From Muribaculaceae bacterium (GTDB lineage Bacteria; Bacteroidota; Bacteroidia; Bacteroidales; Muribaculaceae), in contig JAGAYZ010000015.1 of NCBI GenBank assembly GCA_017940245.1, forward strand, positions 62,001 through 126,000: a DNA stretch of 64,000 nucleotides, read 5' to 3'. The position numbers and the translations under genes are program-made. The notes under the pieces were generated by a model. It was not told where the DNA came from. It did no database searches and saw only the letters and a list, made by a program, of their open reading frames with translations. This document shows, piece by piece, positions 17,775 through 27,350 of this stretch. Position 1 is the stretch's first letter. Each line of letters opens with the position of its first letter.

Positions 17775-19096
17775 GCGGTGGAATCGGCAGTGACGCTGTA
17801 GTGGGCCGAGGCACGCAGACCCAGAACCCAGAGCACTTCGCCATCGGCTTCAAGCACCCATGCACGGTGCTTCTCTTGCAAGGTGAGGTGGGCGTCGCTG
17901 AAGAGGTCACTCAACAGGCGCGTGCCTTTCATGCCATAGGGACGCATGCGGTCGCCTTGCCTCCAATGCCGCAAAACCAGCTTCTTGCAATTCATCAAGC
18001 GGGCATCGAATGCCACGCGACATTTCCCGTCAAAACCGGCTCGGTCGAAAGGCAGTTCATGCTTCTCAACTTCAAGTTTTACTGGAAGGTTGGAAAGTGC
18101 GGAAAAATCCACCAAAAATTCCTGATTTATATCACTTTTAATTTTCTCAATAACAATTTTTTCATTTGTTAAAGTTACAGCATTTGTTAAACTATAGAAA
18201 TGTAACTTTGAATCTAGCGGTTTTTCTTCTAATTTGGCTGCAATCTGTTCACACTGGTTCATACTGAAACCGTATGGCGAGAGCATGGCATGAAATAGTA
18301 ATTTAGGCCGGGAAAACCGCTTGATTCGGCTTAATGAGAACTCCACTTTATCTCCCGCAATAATGAGGCTGCGACTCAGCACATCAGTGACCAACTCGTT
18401 GTAGAGCAGCTCAAAGTCGGCCAGATTACGCATTGTGTCGGCAATGCGATCACGGGCTGCAACAAAACACTCATCCAGGTCGTGCAGCAGCACGTTGCGC
18501 ACGCGGTTACGCTGGAAATCAGTCTCTAGGTTGGTGCTGTCGGTCACATAGTCCTGTCCCAGGCCATTCAAGTATTCTATCACATCGGCACGAGTAACGC
18601 ACAGTAGCGGTCGCACCACACGGTCGTTGCGTGCCCTCATCCCGGTAAGACCGGCTATGCCAGTGCCTCGCAGCAGGTTCAAGAAAAGGGTCTCAATATT
18701 GTCGTCGCGGTGATGCGCTACAGCCACCACCGCACAATTGTCTTCGTCGAGCAATTCACGAAACCACTGGTAGCGCAGTTCGCGACAAGCCATTTCCACC
18801 GACTCTCCATACTCGCGACGACGGGCTTCGACATCGAAATCGCGCACCCGTAACGGTACGTTCAACAGGGCGCACAGCTGGCGCACAAACCGCTCGTCGC
18901 GCATCGACTCCTCGCCGCGCAGGTGGAAATTGCAGTGCGCCGCCACACAGTTGTAACCTAGCGACAACAACACACGCAGCAACGCCACCGAGTCGGCCCC
19001 GCCGCTCACGGCCACCAACACGCGCACACCGGCCGCCACACCACAGTCGACAACCATGGACTGCCCCACCCGATTTTCAAATTCCGTGCGATTCAT
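17741..19096 (-). CDS. tilS: tRNA(Ile)-lysidine synthase
   Basis: A 451-residue TilS, which ATP-dependently attaches lysine to C34 of the minor isoleucine tRNA and so changes its codon reading from AUG to AUA; essential in most bacteria. The PP-loop is VLVAVSGGADSVALLRVLLS; HCNFHLRGEES and AVAHHRDDNIETLFLNLLRG follow, and the C-terminal TilS domain contains LRHWRQGDRMRPYGMKGTR. Length and order are normal. It is divergent from uvrB with an 84-base gap that holds the uvrB promoter box, and convergent with the glycosyltransferase gene, overlapping it by 34 bp. Confidence 0.96.
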   Translation of the reverse strand: MNRTEFENRVGQSMVVDCGVAAGVRVLVAVSGGADSVALLRVLLSLGYNCVAAHCNFHLRGEESMRDERFVRQLCALLNVPLRVRDFDVEARRREYGESVEMACRELRYQWFRELLDEDNCAVVAVAHHRDDNIETLFLNLLRGTGIAGLTGMRARNDRVVRPLLCVTRADVIEYLNGLGQDYVTDSTNLETDFQRNRVRNVLLHDLDECFVAARDRIADTMRNLADFELLYNELVTDVLSRSLIIAGDKVEFSLSRIKRFSRPKLLFHAMLSPYGFSMNQCEQIAAKLEEKPLDSKLHFYSLTNAVTLTNEKIVIEKIKSDINQEFLVDFSALSNLPVKLEVEKHELPFDRAGFDGKCRVAFDARLMNCKKLVLRHWRQGDRMRPYGMKGTRLLSDLFSDAHLTLQEKHRAWVLEADGEVLWVLGLRASAHYSVTADSTAYLCLSCPPLS

Positions 19097-19180
19097 GACG
19101 CAAAATTAATCGCTTTCGCATGAATTACAAAAATAATCATTAACTTTGTGGCGATTTTCAATCCAATCTCTGAATAACAC

Positions 19181-21280
19181 ATGGCATTTAAGCTTCACTC
19201 ACAATATGCTCCAACAGGCGACCAGCCACAAGCCATCGACGAACTGAGCCGCGGTGTGACTGACGGTGTGCCGTTTCAGACGCTGCTGGGCGTGACCGGC
19301 TCGGGCAAAACGTTCACCATGGCCAATGTGATTGCGCGCACGGGACGCCCCACGCTAGTGCTCTCGCACAACAAGACGCTGGCTGCGCAACTCTATGCCG
19401 AATTCAAGAGCTTTTTCCCCGAGAACTCGGTCCACTATTTTGTGAGCTACTACGACTACTATCAGCCCGAGGCTTACATTCCCTCGACCGACAAATACAT
19501 TGAAAAAGACCTGGCCATCAACGACGAGATAGAACGGCTGCGCCTCTCCACGGTGACCGCCCTGCTCAGCGGACGCCGCGACATTGTGGTGGTGTCGAGC
19601 GTGTCGTGCCTCTACGGCATGGGCAACCCCGAAGACATCAACGCCAACGCCATCGAGTTGCACGCAGGCGACAATTTGGACCGCGACACCTTTCTGCGGC
19701 GATTGGTCGACGCACTGTACTCGCGTAACGAGGTGGACATGAAGATGGGCAATTTCCGTGTCAAAGGCGACACGGTGGATGTGTATCTGAGCGACGAGGA
19801 CATCATGCTGCGCGTCATCTTCTGGGGCAATGAGATTGAGTCGCTGCAACTGCTTGACCCGCTCACGCAACTGCCACGCGAGCAAGTGGACGGCTTCCGC
19901 ATTTTCCCGGCCAACATTTTCGTTACCACCAAGGAGCGCATGGCTGGCGCGCTGGGGAAGATTGACGTGGACCTGGGTATGCAAGTCGAAGCCTTCAACC
20001 GCGAGGGGCGGCCGGCCGAAGCCAAGCGGCTCTATGAGCGGGTGACCTACGACCTGGAAATGATACGTGAAGTGGGCTACTGCTCGGGAATCGAGAACTA
20101 TTCGCGCTACTTCGACGGCCGTAAGCCGGGGATGCGGCCATTCTGTCTGCTAGACTATTTCCCCAGCGACTACCTCACCATCATCGACGAGAGCCACGTG
20201 ACCATACCACAAATTCGAGCCATGTATGGCGGCGACCAGTCGCGCAAGACCAACCTGGTCCATTACGGTTTCCGGCTTGAAGCCGCACTCGACAATCGCC
20301 CGTTGCGTTTCGAGGAGTTTGAGGACATGACCCACCAGACCATCTACGTGAGCGCCACACCGGCCGACTATGAGTTGCAGCAGAGCGAAGGTGTGGTCAC
20401 TGAGCAAATCATACGCCCCACCGGATTGCTTGATCCACGCATCGTGGTGCGACCCTCACAAGGCCAAATCGACGACTTGATGGAAGAAATACAGGTGCGC
20501 GTGGAACATGGCGAGCGCACGCTGGTCACCACCCTCACCAAGCGCATGGCCGAGGAACTGACCGACTACCTGGCTCGTTTAGACATCCGCTGCGCCTACA
20601 TGCACAGCGACGTAGAAACCATGGACCGCATCCAGATCCTCGACGACTTGCGTGCCGGTGCCATCGATGTGCTGGTGGGCGTGAACCTATTGCGTGAAGG
20701 ACTGGACCTGCCCGAGGTGTCGCTCGTGGCCATCATCGACGCCGACAAGGAAGGCTTCTTGCGTAGCCGACGCTCGCTCACGCAGACCGCAGGCCGTGCC
20801 GCACGCAACCTGAACGGGCTCGTCATCATGTATGCCGACCACATCACCGAGTCCATGCAGCAAACCATCGACGAGACCGAGCGGCGCCGGTCGCTGCAAC
20901 TCAAGTACAACGAGGAACACGGCATCACACCGAAAGCGATTGTCAAAGCACGACAAGCCATCATTGGTGCCGATACCGACATGACCCGAACCGAAGACAA
21001 GCAGAAACATGCTCGTCGCTACGAGAGCAATGTGGAAGACTACAGCAAGGTGAAGAAAGCCGTCAAGACATACGACAACATGGAGAGTCAGCTAGCTGCT
21101 GAATTCGACGGAGCGGCCGGTGTGGCTGCCGACCCGGTTGTGGCCTACATGTCGCATGAGCAAATCGAAGCTGCCATCGCTCGCCTCAAGCAGCAGATGG
21201 TGGATGCCGCCAAGCGAATGGACTTCATTGAAGCCGCTCAATACCGCGACGAAATCGTCAAACTACAAGAACGACTATAA
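19181..21280 (+). CDS. uvrB: excinuclease ABC subunit B
   Basis: UvrB of 699 residues, the helicase-like damage-verification subunit of nucleotide excision repair that loads at lesions with UvrA and recruits UvrC. Visible are the Walker A LLGVTGSGKTFT, the beta-hairpin YYDYYQPEAYIP, the DEAD-like TIIDESHVTIPQ, GVNLLREGLDLPEVSLVAI, the motif VI QTAGRAARN, and the C-terminal UVR domain (IARLKQQMVDAAKRMDFIEA). The promoter is probably the TAACTTTG at 19141-19148. It lies between tilS (divergent) and a small secreted protein on the same strand 30 bases downstream. Confidence 0.98.
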   Translation: MAFKLHSQYAPTGDQPQAIDELSRGVTDGVPFQTLLGVTGSGKTFTMANVIARTGRPTLVLSHNKTLAAQLYAEFKSFFPENSVHYFVSYYDYYQPEAYIPSTDKYIEKDLAINDEIERLRLSTVTALLSGRRDIVVVSSVSCLYGMGNPEDINANAIELHAGDNLDRDTFLRRLVDALYSRNEVDMKMGNFRVKGDTVDVYLSDEDIMLRVIFWGNEIESLQLLDPLTQLPREQVDGFRIFPANIFVTTKERMAGALGKIDVDLGMQVEAFNREGRPAEAKRLYERVTYDLEMIREVGYCSGIENYSRYFDGRKPGMRPFCLLDYFPSDYLTIIDESHVTIPQIRAMYGGDQSRKTNLVHYGFRLEAALDNRPLRFEEFEDMTHQTIYVSATPADYELQQSEGVVTEQIIRPTGLLDPRIVVRPSQGQIDDLMEEIQVRVEHGERTLVTTLTKRMAEELTDYLARLDIRCAYMHSDVETMDRIQILDDLRAGAIDVLVGVNLLREGLDLPEVSLVAIIDADKEGFLRSRRSLTQTAGRAARNLNGLVIMYADHITESMQQTIDETERRRSLQLKYNEEHGITPKAIVKARQAIIGADTDMTRTEDKQKHARRYESNVEDYSKVKKAVKTYDNMESQLAAEFDGAAGVAADPVVAYMSHEQIEAAIARLKQQMVDAAKRMDFIEAAQYRDEIVKLQERL

Positions 21281-21310
21281 CCAATCATTTTACCCTCAAC
21301 TCAAATCATT

Positions 21311-21859
21311 ATGAAACACTTGACCACTACACTATTAGTTGCTTTCTTAGCATTGACAATGGCACCTGTCTCGGCCGCCGCACAGCAGCCCGTATCATTC
21401 GACAAAATGGTCGACATGATCGCCCAGCTGACGCACTGGAACGAAGACAGCCTAGCCGCTATAGGGCTCACCAAACTGGTGTCGGAAACTGACAACAACT
21501 TTTTCGATGTCGCAGATGACGGCCTTGAAGGCGATGCGGGTGATGCTGTTGCCTCCTTTTTTGTCTATGGCCACAATGTAAAAATCGCTACACAAGAAGG
21601 CTGGAACGTCACATTGGCCTCCGCAGGCCCACATGCCTTTGCCATCGAGGTCACGCTCATGACCGATAACGACACCAATCTCTACTTCAAGGAAAAAGCA
21701 GACCACGATGCCTTTATGACCGTCCTGCGACAATCCTGCCATTACGAGCGCTTTGAATATAACGAGAATCACGACTATAACGAATACATCGGTTCGTGCC
21801 TCATTGAAAGCGATGAATACATCGACGGCTGGTACGTGATCAACTTCCACGCCGGTTGA
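21311..21859 (+). CDS. secreted hypothetical protein
   Basis: A 182-residue protein with a clear signal peptide (MKHLTTTLLVAFLALTMAPVSAAA, cut before QQ). The mature part is acidic, with a FFVYGHNVKIATQ strand, HAFAIEVTLMTDNDTNLYF and several DNNFFDVADDG-like acidic turns, then two cysteines (SCHYERF and GSCLIES) that could form a disulfide. I do not recognise the family. It follows uvrB by 30 bases on the same strand, which looks like read-through rather than shared function. It converges on the beta-helix lipoprotein gene, whose stop is 11 bases away. Confidence 0.65.
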   Translation: MKHLTTTLLVAFLALTMAPVSAAAQQPVSFDKMVDMIAQLTHWNEDSLAAIGLTKLVSETDNNFFDVADDGLEGDAGDAVASFFVYGHNVKIATQEGWNVTLASAGPHAFAIEVTLMTDNDTNLYFKEKADHDAFMTVLRQSCHYERFEYNENHDYNEYIGSCLIESDEYIDGWYVINFHAG

Positions 21860-21870
21860 CAAGCCACGCA

Positions 21871-23679
21871 TCAAAAACGCCGTCCGCCAGGACCACCCAT
21901 TCCGCCACCCATAGTTCCACTGATAGCTGTGGCTGCCGTCACATCGGCCGACGTAGAGCCACTGCTTATCTGGCATCCTGTGGCCAAGGAATAGAATGAT
22001 GAGCCTCCGGTGAACGAACACGCTCCACGCAACGTGTAGGTCGTGCCACTCTTTAGCTCGGGCGAGGATATCGTCAGGGCTGTGCCATTACCCGACGGTG
22101 TGGTGTATCCCAGAATTGCCTTTGTCCCGTCAATCAAGCCAATTCGATAATTAGTGGGGACCGTGCAGGCAACACTGGCCTGTTTCGACGATGAGTCGAT
22201 GGCTTGTATATTACCTCCGAGAGCCACCACGGTGCCACCATTGATATATGCCTTGTAGCCTTCGGCCGCGTCTATGCCACACTCGGCGCCTCCGGCTCCC
22301 TCGGCAATCACAACCCCTCCGTTGATATACATGTTTTGGTTGGAATCTATCGCATCGTTATTGGTGCTGTGGGCATAGACATAACCTCCAGAAATTGTGA
22401 GGTCCCCCTTACTATTAATCACATCGTCATAGCACCATCCCTCGATAGTGCCGCCTGTAACGACCATTTCGCCCTTGCTTTCGATGCCTTCACTGCCCTC
22501 GCCGCCGGTGGCACGCACCAGCACATCACCTCCGGCAATAGTGATGGCACCATCGGCCTTAATGCCTTTGGGCGAAGTGCTGTAGTTTCCTTGAGTGCGT
22601 TTCGATCCGGCGGTAATCACGCGCACAGTGCCTGCGTTGATAGCCAGGTCGCCATCGCAACTGATGCCCTTTCCCCCGGTACCACTACTGCTCAGATTCA
22701 CTTCTCCTCCGTTAATGTATACCTGTCCGTCGGCTTTAATACCGGCACTGGCCGTGTAATCATTCTCTTCATCGTCCCACTCGCAGCCACCGCTGGTCAA
22801 CACAGTGAGTCGACCGCCATCAATCTGCACATCGCCATCGGTAGATACACCCTTTTCGGCCACTCCGGTCACATTCACGTTTACCACGCCACCGGTCATC
22901 ACCACAGCATCGTTACCGCGTATTCCGTTGCCCGACGAGGCATCAACCCACACGTTGCAACCCGGCATGAACCGCACATAATCGTCGCTGCGAATACCGG
23001 CCTTGCAATTGGCGTCCACCTCCAGGTAGCCATTGCCGCTAATCACCAGTTGCCCTTCACTAAACAGACAAGCTTTCATGTCCTCTGCGTCGGTAGCGTC
23101 GGCATAGGCCGTTCCATCGGTCAAAAAATTGCTCGAGCCTTCGGCAAGCACGATGAACGTGCGCTTCTTGCTCTGGTTATTGATAGCAGCCCCATCGGGA
23201 TTAGTAATGTTCACTCCGTCGAGCTTGATTCCTTGCTTGCGGTTGCTATAGAGCTTAAAAAAGCCATCGTTTGTAGTGCCGCTCAGCACATAAAGCCGCA
23301 CCGCTGCAGATGTGCTGCTGACGGTCACATCGTTGCCATCGACGCTAACCGAGCCCTCGGTGTCGCCCTCCACAGTCGCGTCGCCTGTGGCACTGAAAGT
23401 GATATACACCGTCTCGTCGAACGTCGTGTTCTCCACATAGTCATCATCTTCATTATCCACCTTTAACGTTTCACTTAACGCAGTTTTGTCGTGTGAAATG
23501 GTAAACGAAGACACATCGCCCTGGAACACGGCATCACAAGTCACCTCAGTGGCCACCGATGTCGTCGACACGTTATCATCGCTGCTGCTCGACGAGCTAG
23601 CGGCCGTAGGCTCATCGGCGCATGCACAAAGCAAGTGCAGGGTGGCCAGCGCACTCATTAATGTTACATTCGTTTTCAT
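21871..23679 (-). CDS. carbohydrate-binding (cthe_2159-type) beta-helix lipoprotein
   Basis: A 602-residue lipoprotein. The signal ends in a lipobox (TLHLLCAC), so it should be anchored in the outer membrane. The body is a chain of parallel beta-helix turns with strong internal repetition: GIRSDDYVRFMPG, GIRGNDAVVMTGG, GVSTDGDVQIDGG, GIKADGQVYINGG, GISCDGDLAINAG, GIKADGAITIAGG, GIESKGEMVVTGG, INSKGDLTISGG, AIDSNQNMYINGG, AYINGGTVVALGG. This is the DUF4353 family, whose Cthe_2159 member binds acidic polysaccharides and calcium. The C-terminus ends in a glycine-rich GGGMGGPGGRRF tail. The ATG at 23679 is preferred to 23685. Confidence 0.88.
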   Translation of the reverse strand: MKTNVTLMSALATLHLLCACADEPTAASSSSSSDDNVSTTSVATEVTCDAVFQGDVSSFTISHDKTALSETLKVDNEDDDYVENTTFDETVYITFSATGDATVEGDTEGSVSVDGNDVTVSSTSAAVRLYVLSGTTNDGFFKLYSNRKQGIKLDGVNITNPDGAAINNQSKKRTFIVLAEGSSNFLTDGTAYADATDAEDMKACLFSEGQLVISGNGYLEVDANCKAGIRSDDYVRFMPGCNVWVDASSGNGIRGNDAVVMTGGVVNVNVTGVAEKGVSTDGDVQIDGGRLTVLTSGGCEWDDEENDYTASAGIKADGQVYINGGEVNLSSSGTGGKGISCDGDLAINAGTVRVITAGSKRTQGNYSTSPKGIKADGAITIAGGDVLVRATGGEGSEGIESKGEMVVTGGTIEGWCYDDVINSKGDLTISGGYVYAHSTNNDAIDSNQNMYINGGVVIAEGAGGAECGIDAAEGYKAYINGGTVVALGGNIQAIDSSSKQASVACTVPTNYRIGLIDGTKAILGYTTPSGNGTALTISSPELKSGTTYTLRGACSFTGGSSFYSLATGCQISSGSTSADVTAATAISGTMGGGMGGPGGRRF

Positions 23680-23974
23680 AATCATTCAGTTTAAATTTCA
23701 TTTTTATTACAAACGCAACATTTCTGTAATATATTGCTTTCTTTTTCCCATCTTCAACCATTCAGACTAAATCTTCGGTCTTCAACTAATTTCATTCAGT
23801 TAATAGGCACCTCATGAGCTTACCATATTCTGCATAATCAAACAAAAACGGGTCTATGGCACTGCATCCGACGGAGAAAACCAACCGGCAGAATCAAACA
23901 TTTTTTAGATTCGGCACCTGATTATCGGGAAAAAAGCAGTATTTTTGCGTAAAAATAACGCCCATTAATTGTAT

Positions 23975-25861
23975 ATGGCTCGTATTGAAGGACAATGGTT
24001 GCCCACCACACGCAAGGAGATGGATCATCTGGGCTGGGAACAAGCCGACGTGATCCTGTTCACCGGCGACGCCTATATCGACCACCCGTCGATGGGTGCT
24101 GCCGTCATCGGCCGTGTACTTGAAGCCCATGGCTACCACGTAGCCATCGTGCCTCAGCCCAACTGGCGCGACGACCTGCGCGACTTCAAGAAACTGGGCC
24201 GCCCACGGCTGTTTTTCGGTATCCATGCCGGCGCCATGGACTCGATGGTGAACCATTACACGGCCAATCGGCGACGGCGCAGCGATGATGCTTACACCCC
24301 CGACGGACGCGCCGGTGCCCGCCCCGACTACCCCACCATCGTCTATGCCGAGGCACTGAAACGGTTGTGGCCCGACGTGCCGGTAGTGGCCGGCGGCATC
24401 GAGGCATCGCTGCGACGGGTAGCGCACTACGACTACTGGCAAGACCGCCTGCGTCCGTCCATCCTCATCGACAGCCCGGCCGACATGCTCATCTATGGCA
24501 TGGGCGAGAAACCCATCATCCAGGTAGCCGACGCTCTGGCTGCTGGAGCCGCCATCGACAGCCTCACCGACATACCGCAGACAGTGGTGCGCCGCCCTCT
24601 GAGCGAGTTGCCCGATGCCGACAACGACAACGTGGTGATGCACAGTTTCGAAGATTGTCAGAGCTCCATGCGTGCTCAGGCCGAGAATTTCAAAACGGTG
24701 GAAGTGGAGAGCAACTTGTGGCACGGACACACCCTGTGGCAAGCCACCGGCGACATCGCCATTAAGGTGAATTGCACCAACCCACCCATGACCACCGAGG
24801 AAATCGATGCCTCGTTCGACCTGCCCTACACCCGGTTGCCGCACCCGCGCTATCAGGGCAAGCGCATCCCGGCCTACGAAATGATTCGTCACTCGGTGAA
24901 CATGCACCGGGGTTGCTTCGGCGGTTGCGCTTTCTGCACCATCAGCGCCCACCAGGGAAAGTTTATCGCCTCACGCAGCAAGCAATCCATCATGCGCGAG
25001 GTAAAGCAAGTCACACGCATGGCCGACTTCAAAGGCTACATCAGCGACCTGGGCGGACCCAGCGCCAACATGTATGGCATGCACGGACGCGATTTGGAGC
25101 GCTGCAAACTGTGCCGTCGCCCGTCGTGCCTGCATCCCAAGCCCTGCCCCAACCTCAACACCGATCACAGTGCCCTGCTCGACATTTACCACAGCGTGGA
25201 TGCCCTGCCCCAGGTGAAGAAATCGTTCATCGGCAGCGGAGTGCGCTACGACCTGTCGATGCACCACACCGGCGACCCGGCCATCGACAAGGTGAATGCC
25301 CAGTTCAACGAGGAGTTGATTCGCTTCCACGTCTCGGGCCGGCTCAAAGTGGCGCCCGAGCACACCAGCGACGCGGTTTTGTCGGTTATGCGCAAACCGT
25401 CGTTTGAGCAGTTCCGTCGTTTCAAAGCCATCTTCGACCGTGTGAACCAGCGTTACCAGCTGCGCCAGCAACTTATTCCCTACTTCATCTCGTCGCACCC
25501 CGGCTGCCATGAGGAAGACATGGCCGAGCTGGCCGTGCTCACCAAGGAACTGGATTTCCACCTCGAGCAAGTGCAGGACTTCACCCCCACGCCCATGACT
25601 GTCTCTACCGAGACCTACTTCACAGACCTGCACCCCTACACGCTGCAGCCGGTGTTCACCGCACACACCAAAGAGGAGAAACTGGCCCAGAGACAATATT
25701 TCTTCTGGTACGACAAGCAATACCGGCACGCCATCCAGCAGGCACTGCGACGCCTGCACCGCCCCGACCTGCTCGCCCGCCTGTATCCCGGTGTTCCGAG
25801 ACAAAACGCCCCCCACACAAATAAATCAGAGTATAACCGACATAAGAGACACAAAGGTTGA
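23975..25861 (+). CDS. ygiQ: YgiQ family radical SAM protein
   Basis: A 628-residue YgiQ-type radical SAM protein starting at the ATG at 23975. The N-terminal UPF0313 domain shows DVILFTGDAYIDHPSMGAA, FFGIHAGAMDSMVNHYTA and VVAGGIEASLRRVAHYDYW. The radical SAM cluster cysteines are in NMHRGCFGGCAFC (CxxxCxxC). A later Cys-rich stretch (CKLCRRPSCLHPKPC) suggests a second metal site. LEQVQDFTPTPMT lies near the end. No reaction is established for this family. A TATTTTTG box 31 bases upstream is a likely promoter. The tail after the catalytic domain is short and basic. Confidence 0.95.
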   Translation: MARIEGQWLPTTRKEMDHLGWEQADVILFTGDAYIDHPSMGAAVIGRVLEAHGYHVAIVPQPNWRDDLRDFKKLGRPRLFFGIHAGAMDSMVNHYTANRRRRSDDAYTPDGRAGARPDYPTIVYAEALKRLWPDVPVVAGGIEASLRRVAHYDYWQDRLRPSILIDSPADMLIYGMGEKPIIQVADALAAGAAIDSLTDIPQTVVRRPLSELPDADNDNVVMHSFEDCQSSMRAQAENFKTVEVESNLWHGHTLWQATGDIAIKVNCTNPPMTTEEIDASFDLPYTRLPHPRYQGKRIPAYEMIRHSVNMHRGCFGGCAFCTISAHQGKFIASRSKQSIMREVKQVTRMADFKGYISDLGGPSANMYGMHGRDLERCKLCRRPSCLHPKPCPNLNTDHSALLDIYHSVDALPQVKKSFIGSGVRYDLSMHHTGDPAIDKVNAQFNEELIRFHVSGRLKVAPEHTSDAVLSVMRKPSFEQFRRFKAIFDRVNQRYQLRQQLIPYFISSHPGCHEEDMAELAVLTKELDFHLEQVQDFTPTPMTVSTETYFTDLHPYTLQPVFTAHTKEEKLAQRQYFFWYDKQYRHAIQQALRRLHRPDLLARLYPGVPRQNAPHTNKSEYNRHKRHKG

Positions 25862-25870
25862 CGAAGCAAC

Positions 25871-25897
25871 GAGCCGTTGCAAGTGCTGCAACGGCTC
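25871..25897 (+). terminator. perfect hairpin after ygiQ
   Basis: A perfect 11-bp stem (25871-25881 with 25887-25897, 5-nt loop) begins 10 bases after the ygiQ stop. No T-run follows, so it may be a factor-dependent or processing hairpin. The rest of 25898-26064 is AT-rich with nothing else I recognise. Confidence 0.5.
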
Positions 25898-26064
25898 TGA
25901 CTGATATATTCTATTGATACGGGAATTTGAAAATCATATTTTCAGAATAATGTTAATCATCACATTATCTTAGGCAACCGATTCGCCAAGGCAAGAAGCA
26001 CCGCCGTTAATCATATTTGTTTTTCAAATCATAAATATGGAATATAATAATGTTTTTGTTTCCG

Positions 26065-27057
26065 CTAAGTACACCCTTCACAATTTTCCAAGGCATCAGC
26101 TATAGCTTTAGATATTTGCTGTCCAGTCAACAATTCAATCCATAGCCATTGTCCATTAGGATTACATTCAAGGAAAACATACTTATTTTCGGGAGTTACA
26201 ATATAATCAAACGCTCCAAAATTAAGCCCCATTTCTTTAAGGAATGCAATACATTTGTTCTCTATCTCTTTTGGCAATTGGATGGATTCATGTTTGATAT
26301 TGTAATCATATCCCTGCCGCCAATCGATTTTACCTTGATCTTCTTGCATCACCTGAGAATCTATTTTACAAGCAAACACTTTTCTGCCTACCACAGTCAC
26401 GCGCACTTCATAAGCCTTTTCAACATAGTTTTGAAGGAAACTTACTGTTTGACTAAAAGCATCATCAGGTATGCCCATCAATGAGTCAGATGCTAACTTT
26501 TTGGTATAGAAAACGTACGCATTTTCATTATCACTTATGTTACTAAACCCATCAATGGGCTTCAAAATCAACTCACGATATTTTTTTGCAAAATCAATCA
26601 TATCTTGTTTTTTATTTGAAAAACAAGATGATGGAACTTCAAAGCCAACCTGTTGTGCAATCCTAATCTGAAGCATTTTTGATGATGCATATCGGTCATT
26701 AACAATATTGCCAATTGAAAACACATCTTTTAAATAATACCTTATAAATGACAGAAAGCCAGCCGCTTCATTAAGATTTAATTTATTGACTTCTTCTGAA
26801 CTATTTATCAACAACTCTTTAGGTGGCTCTGGTCTTCTATCCCAAATAGACGTAATTTCAGACCCTTTGACTGTCAATCCACTGTGCACATTTTTAATAA
26901 CAAAATCACAATTATTTGAATTGTTCCACCAACTAAATTCATAATCCGTTAAAAGGCATTCAGTATTAAAGCGGAACACCCGTGTGCCCCGCTTATTTAG
27001 GATTTCAATCACTGGTGTAGGATGTACGTCCTCCTTGTTCGTGAAAATCAGAATCAT
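26065..27057 (-). CDS. graspetide-type ATP-grasp ligase (MvdD-like)
   Basis: A 330-residue ATP-grasp enzyme of the type that closes ester or amide bonds in graspetides (microviridin-like peptides). Support: an N-terminal lobe with SIWDRRPEPPKEL, the WxRRP-like signature of this family; the central ATP-binding stretch ELILKPIDGFSNI and YVEKAYEVRVTVVGRKVFA; and the C-terminal NFGAFDYIVTPENKYVFLECNPNGQWLWIE, whose E-x-NPNGQWLWIE is diagnostic and holds the magnesium-binding Glu and Asn. The gene overlaps by 4 bases (ATGA) the small gene upstream, its candidate substrate. The DNA is visibly AT-richer than the surrounding genes, suggesting transfer. No protease or ABC exporter is next to it, so the pathway may be incomplete or use enzymes elsewhere. 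Confidence 0.85.
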   Translation of the reverse strand: MILIFTNKEDVHPTPVIEILNKRGTRVFRFNTECLLTDYEFSWWNNSNNCDFVIKNVHSGLTVKGSEITSIWDRRPEPPKELLINSSEEVNKLNLNEAAGFLSFIRYYLKDVFSIGNIVNDRYASSKMLQIRIAQQVGFEVPSSCFSNKKQDMIDFAKKYRELILKPIDGFSNISDNENAYVFYTKKLASDSLMGIPDDAFSQTVSFLQNYVEKAYEVRVTVVGRKVFACKIDSQVMQEDQGKIDWRQGYDYNIKHESIQLPKEIENKCIAFLKEMGLNFGAFDYIVTPENKYVFLECNPNGQWLWIELLTGQQISKAIADALENCEGCT

Positions 27058-27308
27058 TTCACATATTTTTGGTCGTCAATTTCATTCTTTTTATCAGAGT
27101 TATGACAATGATTTACGTCTATTTTCGTAACACGAACCTTTAGACTTCTCGTACCCACCATCCTACCACATTCAATTGGTATGATTTGACTAATTTGGTC
27201 GTAATAAGAGATGCAAGGTGTTTCGTCACATTCAATTTTAGTTGGTTTACTGAAACCCATTAACAAAGGCATCGAATTGCCTTGAATTTGTGTTCGATTG
27301 TAAAGCAT
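27054..27308 (-). CDS. candidate graspetide precursor peptide
   Basis: An 84-residue protein that ends inside the start codon of the ATP-grasp gene (4-base overlap), so it is translationally coupled to it. The N-terminal half (MPLLMGFSKPTKIECDETP) would be the leader. The second half, from GRMVGTRSLKVRVTKIDVN to the end, is rich in Thr/Ser/Lys and Asp/Glu, the side chains that graspetide ligases join, and the closing NSDKKNEIDDQKYVK is strongly acidic-basic. Five cysteines are also present, unusual for a plain precursor. I do not recognise a database family with certainty. Position makes it the best candidate substrate, but it could instead be an accessory protein. Confidence 0.6.
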   Translation of the reverse strand: MLYNRTQIQGNSMPLLMGFSKPTKIECDETPCISYYDQISQIIPIECGRMVGTRSLKVRVTKIDVNHCHNSDKKNEIDDQKYVK

Positions 27309-27350
27309 AATGTTGTGATTTAATTGTGAAACAAAATGTGGATATAATAT

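Noticed and set aside
22204..23466. 420-codon plus-strand frame opposite the beta-helix lipoprotein
   Set aside because: His- and Gly-rich translation that mirrors the repetitive coding strand; no start context and no family.
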